A stretch of DNA of 64,000 bases from Solen grandis (Eukaryota; Mollusca; Bivalvia; Adapedonta; Solenidae): positions 61,391,187 to 61,455,186 of the forward strand of contig CM037782.1 of assembly GCA_021229015.1 (NCBI GenBank), in the 5' to 3' direction. The translations under genes were made by a program, and so were the position numbers. Below the pieces are notes generated by a model, which was not told the origin of the DNA, did no database searches, and worked only from the letters and a program-made list of their open reading frames with translations. This document shows, piece by piece, positions 47,630 to 58,665 of this stretch (within the stretch, counting starts at the first letter, position 1; every line of letters starts with the position of its first letter).

Positions 47630-50428
47630 GCCTCTCCTCCATTGAACATTACTGTAATGAAGCTCGGTGTAACGTAACCATCGACACGCAGAAACAGACT
47701 CTATAATATAATACAGATATTTATATATAACATTACTGTAATAAGCTCGGTGTAACGTAACCATCGAGACGGAGAAGACAGACTCTATAATTAATACAGA
47801 TATTTATACTAACATTACTGTAATGTAAGCTCGTGTAACGTACATCGAATGGAGAAACAGTACTCTATAATATATACAGATATTTATACTGAACATTACT
47901 GTAATGAAGCTCGGTTGTAACGTAACCAATCGAGATGGAAGAAACGACTCTATAATTTAATCAGATATTTATACTTAACATTACTGTAATTAAGCTCGGT
48001 GTAACGTAACCATCGGATGGAGAAACAGACTCTATAATATAATACAGTATTTTACTTAACATTACTGTAATGAGCGGTGTAACGTAACCATCGAGAGGAG
48101 AAACAGACTCTATAATATAACTACAGATATTTATACTTAACATTACTGTAATAAAGCTCGGTGGTAACGTAACATCGAGACGGAGAAACAGGACTCTATA
48201 ATATAGTACAGTATTATACTTAAATTATGTAATGTAAGCTCGTGAATACATTGGATGAGAATACAGGCTCTATAATATAATACATGATAGTTTCTCATTG
48301 AACATTACTGTAATGAAGCTCGGTATAACGTAACCATCGAGCAGAGAACAGACTCTATAATATAATACAGATATTTATACTTAACATTACTGTAATGAAG
48401 CTCGGTGTAACGTAACCATCGAGATGGAGAAAAGACTCTATAATATATACAGATATTTATACTTAACATTACTGTAATAAGCTCGGTGTTAACGTAACCA
48501 TGAGATGGAGAAACAGACTCTATAATATAATACAGATATTTTACTTAAATTACTGTTAATAAGCTCGGTGTACGTAACCATCGAGATGGAGAAACAGGAC
48601 TCTATAATATAATACAGATATTTATACTTAACATTACTGAAATGAAGCTTGGTGTAACGTAACCATGAGATGGAAAACAGACTCTATAATATAATAACAG
48701 ATATTTATACTTAACATTACTGTAATGAATCTGTAACGTAACATCGAGATGGAGAAACAGCTAATAATATAATACAGATATTTATACTTAACCTTACTGT
48801 GCATTAAGTCGGTGTGACAGTAACATCAGAGATGGAGAAACAGGCTATAATAATACAGATATTTGATACTGAACATTACGTAATAAGCTCGGTTAACGTA
48901 ACATCTAATCGGGAGAAACAGACTCTAATAATATTAATACAGTTTATTTATACTTATAACATTACTGTAATGAAGCTCGGTGTAACGTAACCATCGACAC
49001 GGAGAAACAGACTCTATAATATAATACAGATATTTATACTTAACATTACTGTAATGAAGCTCGGTGTAACGTAACCATCGAGACGGAGAAACAGACTCTA
49101 TAATATAATACAGATATTTATACTTAACATTACTGTAATTAAGCTCGGTGTAACGTAACATCGAGATGGAGAAACAGACTCTAACATCGAAGGAGAAACA
49201 GACTCTATAATATAATATAGATATTTATACTTAACATTACTGTAATTAAGCTCGGTGTAACGTAACCATCGAGACGGAGAAACAGACTCTATAATATAAT
49301 ACAGATATTTATACTGAACATTACTGTAATGAAGCTCGGTGTAACGTAACCATCGACACGCAGAAACAGACTCTATAATATAATACAGATATTTATACTT
49401 AACATTACTGTAATGAAGCTCGGTGTAACGTAACCATCGACACGGAGAAACAGACTCTATAATATAATACAGATATTTATACTTAACATTACTGTAATGA
49501 AGCTCGGTGTAACGTAACCATCGACACGCAGAAACAGACTCTATAATATAATACAGATATTTATACTTAACATTACTGTAATGAAGCTCGGTGTAACGTA
49601 ACCATCGACACGCAGAAACAGACTCTATAATATAATACAGATATTTATACTGAACATTACTGTAATGAAGCTCGGTGTAACGTAACCATCGAGATGGAGA
49701 AACAGACTCTATAATATAATACAGATATTTATACTTAACATTACTGTAATGAAGCTCGGTGTAACGTAACCATCGAGATGGAGAAACAGACTCTATAATA
49801 TAATACAGATATTTATACTTAACATTACTGTAATGAAGCTCGGTGTAACGTAACCATTGAGACGGAGAAACAGACTCTATAATATAATACAGATATTTAT
49901 ACTTAACATTACTGTAATTAAGCTCGGTGTAACGTAACCATCGAGACGGAGTATCAGGTAACCATAGATAGGAGAAACAGACTCTATAATATAATACAGA
50001 TATTTATACTTAACATTACTGTAATTAAGCTCGGTGTAACGTAACCATCGAGATGGAGAAACAGACTCTATAATATAATACAGATATTTATACTGAACAT
50101 TACTGTAATTAAGCTCGGTGTAACGTAACCATCGAGATGGAGAAACAGACTCTATAATATAATACAGATATTTATACTTAACATTACTGTAATGAAACTC
50201 AGTGTAACGTAACCATCGAGATGGAGAAACAGACTCTATAATATAATACAGATATTTATACTTAACATTACTGTAATGAAGCTCGGTGTAACGTAACCAT
50301 CGAGATGGAGAAACAGACTCTATAATATAATACAGATATTTATACTTAACATTACTGTAATGAAGCTCGGTGTAACGTAACCATCGGGACGGAGAAACAG
50401 ACTCTATAATATAATACAGATATTTATA
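47630..50428. repeat. 84-bp satellite array, about 33 monomers
   Basis: The monomer runs from CATTACTGTAATGAAGCTCG through GTGTAACGTAACCATCGAGA and GAGAAACAGACTCTATAATA to ATACAGATATTTATACTTAA (84 bp). Clean monomers start every 84 bp (49044, 49128; then 49318 to 50350). Variants at fixed sites (GAGACGG, GAGATGG, GACACGG, GACACGC; GAAGCT or TTAAGCT) define subtypes. From about 47700 to 48955 monomers are full of single-base losses and gains; from 48957 they are almost uniform. A degenerate partial monomer lies at about 50460-50500. Because 84 is a multiple of three, two- to three-monomer frames stay open; these are not genes. Confidence 0.97.
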
Positions 50429-50639
50429 ACGTCTTGCCCGAAATAGGTCTCACTGTGCACCGAAGAGGAATACAATCTGACTCTTTAATACAATACAAAA
50501 TTTGTTAGGATTTCTTCTTGCATGTAGAATTTCTGCTTATATCTTCACCGTTATCTGAAAACTCCAGACATATCCTCATGATTTCAGAGAATATTATTTT
50601 AAAGTTGCTGATAATATTTTATTTTGCGTAAATTTGGGA

Positions 50640-51100
50640 AGTAGGAATCAAGTTTTATATTTTGAAAACAGATGAACAATTTGTGAAGAAAGCAATTTTA
50701 TCAAATACACCTTGGCCATATGTATGTCTACACAAAATGATGGCAACACTTATGAATAATGCCTTTTCGTCACAAATCGTCTTATATTACCTGAACTGTC
50801 TGACATCATATTGCTTACAAAAAAGAATGTATATTGCTTCTGGTCTTAAAAATGTACAGGTACATTACATTCCTTAATCTCTCATCTATATTCAACAGTT
50901 TACGTAATATAAATGCCTATTGTTTCCTTATGGGAGTACAACTGTAATTGTAGACGTTATTCTGACAGCTGAATCTAGGTGCATAATGATCCTTGTGACA
51001 AACTATCGAGCAATCGTCTGCTTTGTGACAAAGCATTTATGACATTAGACGGGCTTCAAAGGCCAGAGCAATGATAAAAATAATGTTTGTTTTTTGTGTG
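50640..51100 (-). repeat. Segmental copy E4 (inverted fragment)
   Basis: It matches 43445-43870 in the same orientation: ACAGATGAACAA, CACAAAATGATGGCAAC, TTGCTTCTGGTCTTA, CTCATCTATATTCAA, ATAATGATCCTTGTGACAAA. So it is an inverted copy of the E1/E2 block at 33120-33370 and 40750-41000. The satellite array separates it from E3. Confidence 0.7.
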
Positions 51101-52148
51101 TTAAGTATGCTAACACTGTTGATATCACTGGCGAATGAGAAAAAGCAATGCTGTCAAAGTGTCAAACTGACGACAAAAGAAGCCTGTTTCTGTAATACAG
51201 CTCTCCTGCCTGCAATTCTGCCACACTACAGTATCACGAAGTACACATGATGCATGTTCTTCACTTTTGATTCTTCGGCCTGGGCTGAGTCAAACACTGA
51301 TGGCTGGAACTCTCGAACTTATTTTCTGGCCCCAGGGTTAAAGGTGCTATATGTATTTCACACGTATCGGGCGAACCAATTAACATCCTTCATATGATGT
51401 TCGCTGGCGATTTAATTGCAACCTGCGAGGCAACGTGTTTTTCACACATTGTGCGATTGTCACAGACATTTATTAATCATTCTTATAAAAGTAATTTGCT
51501 AAATGTTACATTTAAAACTGATATTTGTTATTTGATTGTGCTATATTTGTGGATTATTCACAATAGCTTTCATTTTTGCAAAAGAAAAAAAAGTAAACGG
51601 AGTATGCAGAAAATGTTACGTCTTGAATGTTGGCCAATGTATGTGTACATGTATGTGAACGAAATAAATATCATCGTTGAGGTTTGTGCTTTCATAACTG
51701 ATTTTGTCAACTGCTGTTTTATGGATTTATATTTTATTTAAAGAATAAAAGAATGACAAAGATAAGTTTATTTTAGTTTTTTAAACCTTTAATATTATTT
51801 CGCCGATGTTCGAATAAGAACATTGGCAAATACAATTATTTACTTTAATCGATCAGTGCTAAAAGAAGCCTATTAATAAATAATATCTTTTAATACATGT
51901 ATGTACATCATTATAACCACTGTTGGGTTGAATCACCGATGCATAGAACTAGTTGCTGGTCCCCTAGCTTGTTCGAGTCACCGAAGTTCGACTGTACTTG
52001 GCCAACAGGTCGGTGTCGGAATAGATTTGATATAGTTTTACAAAACACTAATTTATAAAAAGAAATTCTGATCAAATTTCCAAACGAAAAGAAAATATAC
52101 TACTAGAATATGAAAATGACAATTAATTAAAACATGTTTCTATATTAT
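51101..52148. other. Intergenic, no supported gene
   Basis: One 115-codon frame (51394-51741, plus) has no motif and low-complexity hydrophobic content. A GC-richer patch at 51180-51420 is unassigned. Confidence 0.45.
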
Positions 52149-52395
52149 ATATTTATAAATAACGCTCTGTTTCAATATTTCGGCTTTAAAACCTTTATCA
52201 AGACGAACACTTCTCTTTTGAAAGACTACATCCTGCCGGTCGCCATATTTAAACAAAAAATGACGTTACGTAAACAACGTTAAACGTTCCCACGCATTAA
52301 ACGATGTCAAATAATGTTGTATTGATTTGCGCGTCTTCTTAATCCATACAGTTTCATGAACCTGTCTTTCTGTTTTTGTTGCGTCATATAATTTT
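52149..52395 (-). repeat. Penelope terminal repeat, 3' end of element
   Basis: It contains, on the minus strand, the last GIY-YIG codons (ATKTERQVHETVW...), a CGACCGGCAGGATGTAGTC block and the AACAGAGCGTTATTTATAAA tip. It is nearly identical, inverted, to 55140-55425, apart from a block of about 40 bp found only in the latter. Confidence 0.88.
52163..52212 (-). ncRNA. Possible hammerhead-ribozyme-like motif
   Basis: The minus strand reads GTTCGTCTTGATAAAGG, a short stem GGTTTT/AAAGCC, then GCCGAAATATTGAAACAGAG. The layout 'CTGANGA - stem II - GAAA' is that of the hammerhead ribozymes known from Penelope terminal repeats. The first core base and the G of GATGA are changed (TTGATAA), so cleavage activity is unlikely. 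Confidence 0.35.
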
Positions 52396-52989
52396 CTTAG
52401 AATTGTAAATTTCATGTCCGAAATCGAGTCAGTGTCCTGGAAAAATGTATATTTATTGGCTTTGCTTTACCTAATCGGACGTCTCTGATGTGTTCTTTCA
52501 TTCTTTCCCGCACTTGTCTTTCCGTCTCCCCAACATATACCACGATACTGCATTATTTGCAACTGATCGCATAAACAACATTTTTTTTTCTGTGCAGTCG
52601 ATATTTTGTGGTACAGTATAAGTATTTTTGGAGTTGGTACTTTTAACCAGATCCTTTGATAGGACGCTGCACATGTCGCAGTAAGAATTACATAAACCCC
52701 TTCCTTTTCCTGTCTGTATCGCTCGATTTGTTTTTCCATGTACCAAAGTATCGCATAGGTTTTTGTCCCTCCTGAAAGCAACTAAGGGTGTTTCCTTGAA
52801 CATCTCTTTCATTCTCTCCGATTCATGCAGTATTCTTGTGTGTTTGGAAAGGATATTGTGGATATCTGGTAACGAATGCGAATAAGTGAGGACAAGGGGA
52901 ACTCTAGTGTTTTTGTCTTTCTCTTTTAAACTTGAAGATTTGTTTTCCACTAACAATTCGTCTCGGTTAAGTTTGTCTACTTTCATCAA
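52290..52989 (-). pseudogene. Penelope C-terminal part: linker and GIY-YIG nuclease remnant
   Basis: The frame 52498-52989 gives a thumb/linker region with LVLTYSHSLPDIHNILSKHT, then a Cys-rich stretch (GLCNSYCDMC) and NIDCTEKK. Shifting frame gives VVYAISCK-stop-CSIVVYVGE and TERQVRERMKEHIRDVR, which is the second half of a GIY-YIG domain (YVG, conserved Arg and His). Then DSISDMKFTILRKLYDATKT, ending in TRKSIQHYLTSF. The domain nicks DNA to prime reverse transcription in Penelope elements. One in-frame stop and at least two frameshifts are visible. Confidence 0.82.
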
Positions 52990-53232
52990 CTGCTTTTCTA
53001 TGGACCTGCTGCTCTATCCCTGTTGTCTAATTTGTATTTCAAATCACTCCTTTGTATTTTATAATCTTGGTCTCTTTCACAAATTCTTTTCAGCCGGAGT
53101 CCTAAACCATATGCTAGTCCTTTCTTTGTTGATGGGGGTGGCATGACTTATGGTTAAGATACAACTGTTTGTCCGTTGGCTTGACGTTAAGGTCTGTGTA
53201 TAATTGACCGTCCTCTATTTTTATTACAGTGT

Positions 53233-53664
53233 CTAGGAACTCGATTTTTCCCGGTCATGCCGGAGCTCTACTTTAATATTCGGATGAATATTGTTAGCAT
53301 GGCAGGCGAACTGTAGTAGTTCTTCCTCACTACCTGTCCATATCCCAAAACCGTCATCTATGAACCTTTTGTAGAAGAAAGGTTGTTTTGGACTATTCAT
53401 AAGTTGTTCGTCCCATTTTCTCATGTAAGTACAGGCGAAATTCTTACCTAACCTCGACCCGATTGCGATACCCTCTGTTTGTATGTACCACTTGTCCCAA
53501 AATTGAAACACATTATTGTCTAGTATTGTTTTTATCATTTCCAAAACAGATGTAGAATCGATCAATGGTGCACTTCTATTGGCCAGGGCTTCCTTACATG
53601 CTAAAAGTCCTTCGTCTTTAGGCACTGAAGGGTACAATTTGCATACGTCAAAACAAAATAGCAT
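53233..53664 (-). pseudogene. Penelope reverse transcriptase, palm domain
   Basis: It opens MLFCFDVCKLYPSVPKDEG (motif A with catalytic Asp), then QTEGIAIGSRLGKNFACTYM (motif B) and FFYKRFIDDGFGIW (motif C; the Asp pair is kept, where most relatives read YIDDIF). After 53233 the family text goes on in other frames (DTVIKIEDGQLYTDLNVKPT, then CHPHQQRKD) to about 53090. The closest known group is the Penelope/Neptune type with GIY-YIG. The upstream fingers are separated by the SINE insertion. Confidence 0.92.
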
Positions 53665-53699
53665 ACAGTCTTTCGGTATGGAGTGTTTTACAACTTTAA

Positions 53700-53910
53700 C
53701 TTGACTTGACTATTTGAGTTTACCGTCGCTTCGACAGTATTTCAGTCATATAGCGACGTCCAGCTAATTACAGGTGGAGGAAGACCCCGAATGCACGGAG
53801 GCATCCGGGTAGAACTACCGATCTTCCGCAAGCCAGCTGGAAGGCTTCCTCACACGAAAATCCGAATGACCCTGTCGGGTTTCGAACCCACGCGGTGAGG
53901 GGCTGAGTGA
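53700..53910 (-). mobile_element. SINE family S1 inserted in the Penelope reverse transcriptase
   Basis: It matches 11200-11420 (CGACAGTATTTCAGTCATAT, GGAGGAAGACCCCGAATGCA, CACGCGGTGAGGGGCTGAGT). It is 5'-truncated: the A-box end of the tRNA head is absent, though the B-box remains. The 11-bp direct repeat TACAACTTTAA occurs at 53689-53699 and 53911-53921. Confidence 0.92.
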
Positions 53911-53920
53911 TACAACTTTA

Positions 53921-54920
53921 AGTTTATTGATGAAATCCGTGGTATCCTTTATATAGCTAGGGGACGTTTGTACATATTCATTTAGCTCATGTTCAGCCAC
54001 TTCTGCCATTTTCTCTGTTGGTGTGTTTATACCACTAACTATCGTCTTATACGGGACATTCTTCTTTTGGTAATTTGGGATTACCCTTGAGTTTACCAGG
54101 GGATGGATATTTTGGAAACATATAACTGTGTAGATTATCAGATATGGCTCCATTTCTGTACATATTGTTGATTAACTTCTTATTGTTCCCGGTCAACAAC
54201 GACAATTCCAGATCCCTTATCAGCGGGGCGGATGACTATGTCTTGATGGTGAAGGAGCTCAAAGAACGCATTCCTCTCAGCCTTTGTAATATTTAGTTCA
54301 CCTTAATGTTTAAGATTGCACACAATATCGTTTTTCACTAATTCAATATATAGATCAAGGTGATGATCACGGCCTGTATTGGGCGTGAAATAGCTACTCT
54401 TCTTTACCCTGAATTTTCAAATGTGCCCTTCTTTTTTGTCATTATTGTCTTTCTCATGAAAACTTCTCGTAGCCTCATTCTTCTTTCCGACTCTGAAAGC
54501 TCCGATAGGAGCTTAATCTTGTTTACTCTTTTTTTTCTAGGTACAAACTTTAGCCCCTTTTTCTAATAGTGAAATCTGTGCACTGCTTAGTTCGTACCTA
54601 GGAAGATTTGTTACCGATGCAGTTGGTTTTTCATGCTTTGCCTTGTTATCTTTCTTAATATCCGTTTGCCCAGAATTGGTGGATAGACAATTAATATTTA
54701 TTTTGTTTGTGGCTAATATAGTTGTGTTTAATTTAGTTCTGTTTCTCTTTGTTCTTGTTTTTGTTTTTGTTAGTGACATAGTACGTTTGCTTGCAGGAAG
54801 AACCGGTGGCCTCGAACCAAATAATATTTCGTGCGATTCTGAGTTAAGTGATTCATTATCACATGTAGACTGACTTGTGTATCTTTCATTATAATTATAA
54901 AAATTAGTTGTTACAAGCAA
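53921..54920 (-). pseudogene. Penelope N-terminal and fingers part
   Basis: The frame 54537-54920 has a basic, Ser/Thr-rich start and ends NLPRYELSSAQISLLEKGAK, the conserved 'LS..Q..LL.KGLKF.P' motif, which goes on in another frame as FVPRKKRVNKIKLLSE. At 54190-54300 lies LNITKAERNAFFELLHHQD followed by IVIRPADKGSGIVVVDREQ, a strong Penelope signature, ended by a stop. The frame to 53815-54153 gives QKKNVPYKTIVSGINTPTEK and SPSYIKDTTDFINKLKVV, the fingers. At least three frame breaks are present. Confidence 0.85.
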
Positions 54921-55139
54921 ATCATGTGGAATAATTCCGTCTTATCCGACGGATCCTTGCTACTGTTCTCAAAAACTTTGCAAGAGCTTTGACAATTTTT
55001 TAAAAGTTGTGGTTGTGCATCCCATTCAAACCAGTCAATATGTGTGCATGTTTGGTTAGACACATAGTTGTCCAATGACAGGTTATTTGATGTAAATACT
55101 TTCACAAGGCTAAAATGTGAATTCTCAAGCAGTAAGTGA

Positions 55140-55425
55140 ATACTTACATAACGCAACAAAAACAGAAAGACGGGTTTATGAAACTGTATGGATACAGAAA
55201 TTGCAGACGTTACAACCCGTGGGTTGTAACGTCAAAGACGCACAAATCCATACAACATTATTTGACGTCGTTTACTGCGCGGGAACGTTTTAACGTTGTT
55301 AACGTAACGTCATTTTTTGTTTAAATATGGCGACCGGCAGGATGTAGTCTTTCAAAAGAGAAGTGTTCGTCTCTGATAAAGGCTTTAAAACCGAAATATT
55401 GAAACAGAGTGTTATTTATAAATAT
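55140..55425 (+). repeat. Penelope terminal repeat, 5' end of element (inverted copy)
   Basis: Inverted copy of 52149-52395. It includes the end of the nuclease ORF in plus-strand sense (KTERRVYETVW). It contains about 40 extra bases with a 13-bp-arm palindrome at 55206-55233. Confidence 0.88.
55362..55412 (+). ncRNA. Possible hammerhead-ribozyme-like motif, second copy
   Basis: The plus strand reads GTTCGTCTCTGATAAAGG, CTTTAAAACC and GAAATATTGAAACAGAG. CTGATAA differs from the hammerhead core CTGATGA at the catalytic G, and stem II is weak here. Same position in the terminal repeat as the copy at 52163. Confidence 0.35.
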
Positions 55426-55449
55426 TGTTTTTCAATTCCCATAGGAATA

Positions 55450-56600
55450 TGTAGTGTTTTGTGTTTCTATATTCGTTTTAAATTCTTATATATTGCCTTA
55501 TATTAATGTTACGTTTCGTTATTATCTAAATACTTGGGAAGAACATTTTTTAAGTCCAGATGTTGTTCACTTGTGTATCCCTACCATGTCCGATCTTCAT
55601 TGCTTGACCCCTGGTCGGATTTTGATAAAGATAGACACAAATATAAGACCACAACCAAACAATATTTACTATTGTGATTTCAGAGTAATTTTAACTAGTA
55701 TCTATTTATACTGACAATCTGAGAAAACGGATACTTCTGTTTCTGTGGAAACTGTCTAGTTTTTATGTTATGGGATTTCTATTTCCATGCAAGATTTAAC
55801 ATGCAAGATATGATCATAGGATTCAGCATACTATATTTATCTAGTTTTGGGAAGTATAAATGCATGTATGATAAGCATAGCTTTGTTTTCTGTTGCCTTT
55901 AAACAGTATAATGCTCTTTAGACTACATGAATAAGAAAAAGGAAAGAGACGGGATCAATTCTATGATAGTCATTTATAACTGTAGTTAGGAAAAGAACAT
56001 TTTAAAATGTTAACAAACAAGAATAAAGTTGATTTTTTATAAACCATTCACTTAAAAAGGAAACCTTATACTGTTTTTGTTTAAGATGACAGACGACTTA
56101 TTGACAGATATTCTAGCGAATCTATACTGTTGGTAATGATACTGACTGTATTTAACTTAAACTAAAACATTAGCAATAGAAGAAAAATGAGGAAGACATA
56201 AAAATGTTATGCTTTTGAGACAGCGTGCAATCAACGCTTTTACCTTTATAGAGCGTTCACACACCTGCTCCAGGCGTGAAATCTAATTAAAATAACGCAT
56301 TCTTGTGACAAATTTTCAATACATTTGAAGTTAAGGAGTTTCATTTCGTAAAACCAATCATTACCGAACTATATTTGTAGATCTGAACTCCAATTATGTG
56401 GAGCTGTATGATCTTCACAGCATTATTAACTCTTACACAGCAGTAATATTGCAGTTCTAGCGGTATAGTAGAGGTGAAAAATCCAATGATTAAAATACTG
56501 CAAGAAATAATTAGAAGTTGTTATAGCATTCAATGTCCATGAATGAATGAATTTGTTGATGTCATATTATCAACAGGGTGCACAATTTAAAAATGAACCT
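55450..56600 (+). repeat. Right arm of long inverted repeat (partner 41215-43120)
   Basis: It begins just after the Penelope element. 55520-55645 matches 42995-43120 inverted, and 56205-56590 matches 41215-41560 inverted. There is no insertion where the left arm has the 'AGAGGACC' element. Confidence 0.72.
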
Positions 56601-57274
56601 TTAAACTTTATACTTTATTGTCACTTCATCACACTATTTATTATACTATACATGCGAAATTTAAACGCCATTTTGTTTTTTTCACAGGTCGATCCCTCCT
56701 TCAAACTATTTATTTCTTTAGTAATAATATGAACGTGTGACATACACCAGTCTATTGCTGAAACATTCCTCAGTACTCTAAATAATCTAAAATCGTTTGA
56801 AAATTCGAAATGAAGTAATCAACATTTTCTTTTGAATTAGTGATGATATCCAATGCCATTCATTCAAACCATTATCCCTGGAAATTCAATGCTATTTGAA
56901 AGTTAAAAATGTTTGAATTATATCAACTATTTATTGAATTATTATATGGTATGATCTTTCTTTACATCCTGTTTCTTTTTTTTGAATGTCCTCTCTATTC
57001 TTTTTTGACTAAAATGTATTTGAGAGAGGGAGAGATAGAGAGAGAGAATATCCAAGTTACTGAAATAATTAATTGTCTTAAATATCGATAAGTAACCTCA
57101 CTTATCTTAGTAATGCTATAAAAGAAATCAAATTACAAAATTTACAAAATAATTGTAAATTTACCTGCATTCAAATTTGCATTATTTTAAGCATACTATA
57201 ATATATATCGTCGAGTATAACAGCATTAGTTGAGTATTGAAATTTAGAATAATAAGCCTCCCTGTGTAGTTATA
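56601..57274. other. Intergenic, nothing recognised
   Basis: AT-rich with a short GA run at 57024-57048. No gene or transposon end. Confidence 0.5.
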
Positions 57275-57482
57275 CTGTGAAATCATTAATATTCGAGGGA
57301 CACTAATTTTCGTCGATTTCGTGGAGATTTATTACAACGAATATTGATCTTCACGAAAACTTGTCTCTTATATAGACCTCACGTTTTCTAGAACATAGAT
57401 CCACGAATAAATGTATCCACGAAAGTCCCCTAGGTACATTATCAACGAAATTTAGTGTCAACGAAATTAAATGATTTTACAG
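57275..57482 (+). mobile_element. MITE family T1, copy 3 (208 bp)
   Basis: Tips CTGTGAAATCATTAATATTC and ...AATGATTTTACAG, with TA on both sides (57273-57274 and 57483-57484). The interior matches copy 2 closely (AGACCTCACGTTTTCTAGAA). Confidence 0.9.
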
Positions 57483-57484
57483 TA

Positions 57485-58530
57485 ATTCTATAACATCTTA
57501 AAACAAGAACATTGACAAAACAGGTTACCCAATACTTGAATAGCCTTTTGTCATCTTGAAGCACTCAAATAATATTGCTTTTGAAATGTTAATTTAAATA
57601 AAACAACATTAGTCTGAAGATTATTCGATGAAATTCTAGTGAACGATTGTCATTATCCCAAAGTCACTTGGGACCGATTTTGATAGATGCGAAAAACCAA
57701 CAACATCACAGAAAATAAAATCTTCAATTTGTCAAAGTCCTACAAGAGTGACATTTTACATTCATTTATTATCGAATCGTGGATTTCATTTACTAAAGAA
57801 AACAGATCTTAAATTAGATGGTAATACGGGATTTTGAAACTGGAATTGTTTTTCGAATTTTCATGCAATATTTGACTCTATTTTCGTCACTTTTAATTTA
57901 TAATAACAGAATTACAAGTCATTACTATTTTTCAGGCAAGGGTTCTGAACGATGGAAGTTATAATATTCGAAGAAATGTGGTTCTTTATGAGATGAATGT
58001 TGTAGAGCCATTTAACTGAACAAATTTTGTCTTTAAATCAAACATCTTCTGTGACAAGCATAATTGCGAAACATTAAGCAACTCCTCATCGGAAACTGAA
58101 AACTGTGACAAAATGAACGTTTAAGTGACATAAAAAAGAAAAATATCTTCGCCAGCGCTTTTTAAATCGAGAAAAAGGGGCATGTGATAATGATAGAAAT
58201 GATCTGTAAAATGAAAATGAAAAATAAAAATAAAAAAATAAACGTATGTTTGATTTGTAATCAATGCCGGCGAAGCTAACAAATTTCGACTTTCTTCGTG
58301 TAGAATATAAACAACTAATAGTTTTACATACATAATAATATAATTTATTTACAAAATCATATCAATTTGATAGGATGATGGGTCCTACCGATTCAGAGAA
58401 CAACTTTGTGTCTTGCTCTATATGCACTTTTGCCTTTTTTCCTAACTACTTTTCGTCTTATTTGGGTAAACATTGATTTTTACCAGGATCAAATATGTAA
58501 ACAAGGATGAAAATATCAACATCACCATTT
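57485..58530. other. Non-coding, possible intron of the gene at 58873
   Basis: AT-rich. If the minus-strand gene continues to the left, this is intron sequence. I found no second exon with an acceptor and an open phase-0 frame. Confidence 0.4.
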
Positions 58531-58533
58531 GCA

Positions 58534-58665
58534 CTTTTATACATATATACACTCACATATACACGCTTTTATACATATATACACTCACATATACACGCTT
58601 TTATACATATATATACATTCACATATACACGCTTTTATACATATATATACACTCACATATACACG
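58534..58665. repeat. 32-34-bp tandem repeat, four copies
   Basis: Units of CTTTTATACATATATACACT plus CACATATACACG. The two later units have one extra TA. The frame open over it is low-complexity. Confidence 0.95.

Larger units (their letters stand above)
52149..55425 (-). mobile_element. Penelope-like retroelement with inverted terminal repeats
   Basis: On the minus strand the order is: N-terminal motif (54541-54620), PADKGSGIVVVD motif (54190-54245), fingers (53921-54153), reverse transcriptase palm (53233-53664), thumb (about 53000-53230), linker and Cys-rich region, and GIY-YIG nuclease remnant (52290-52560). The two ends, about 52149-52395 and 55140-55425, are inverted copies of each other, as seen in many Penelope elements. 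A SINE interrupts it at 53700-53910. Several stops and frameshifts make it inactive. Such elements retrotranspose by target priming, using their own nuclease. Confidence 0.9.

Noticed and set aside
47961..49161. Open frames over the 84-bp satellite
   Set aside because: The monomer is a multiple of three, so stop-free frames extend over several units by construction; they end wherever a monomer has an indel.
51394..51741. 115-codon frame between E4 and the Penelope element
   Set aside because: No motif, low-complexity hydrophobic residues, no second copy or splice context that supports coding.
55136..55324. Separate small gene right of the Penelope element
   Set aside because: It is the inverted copy of the nuclease end inside the terminal repeat.
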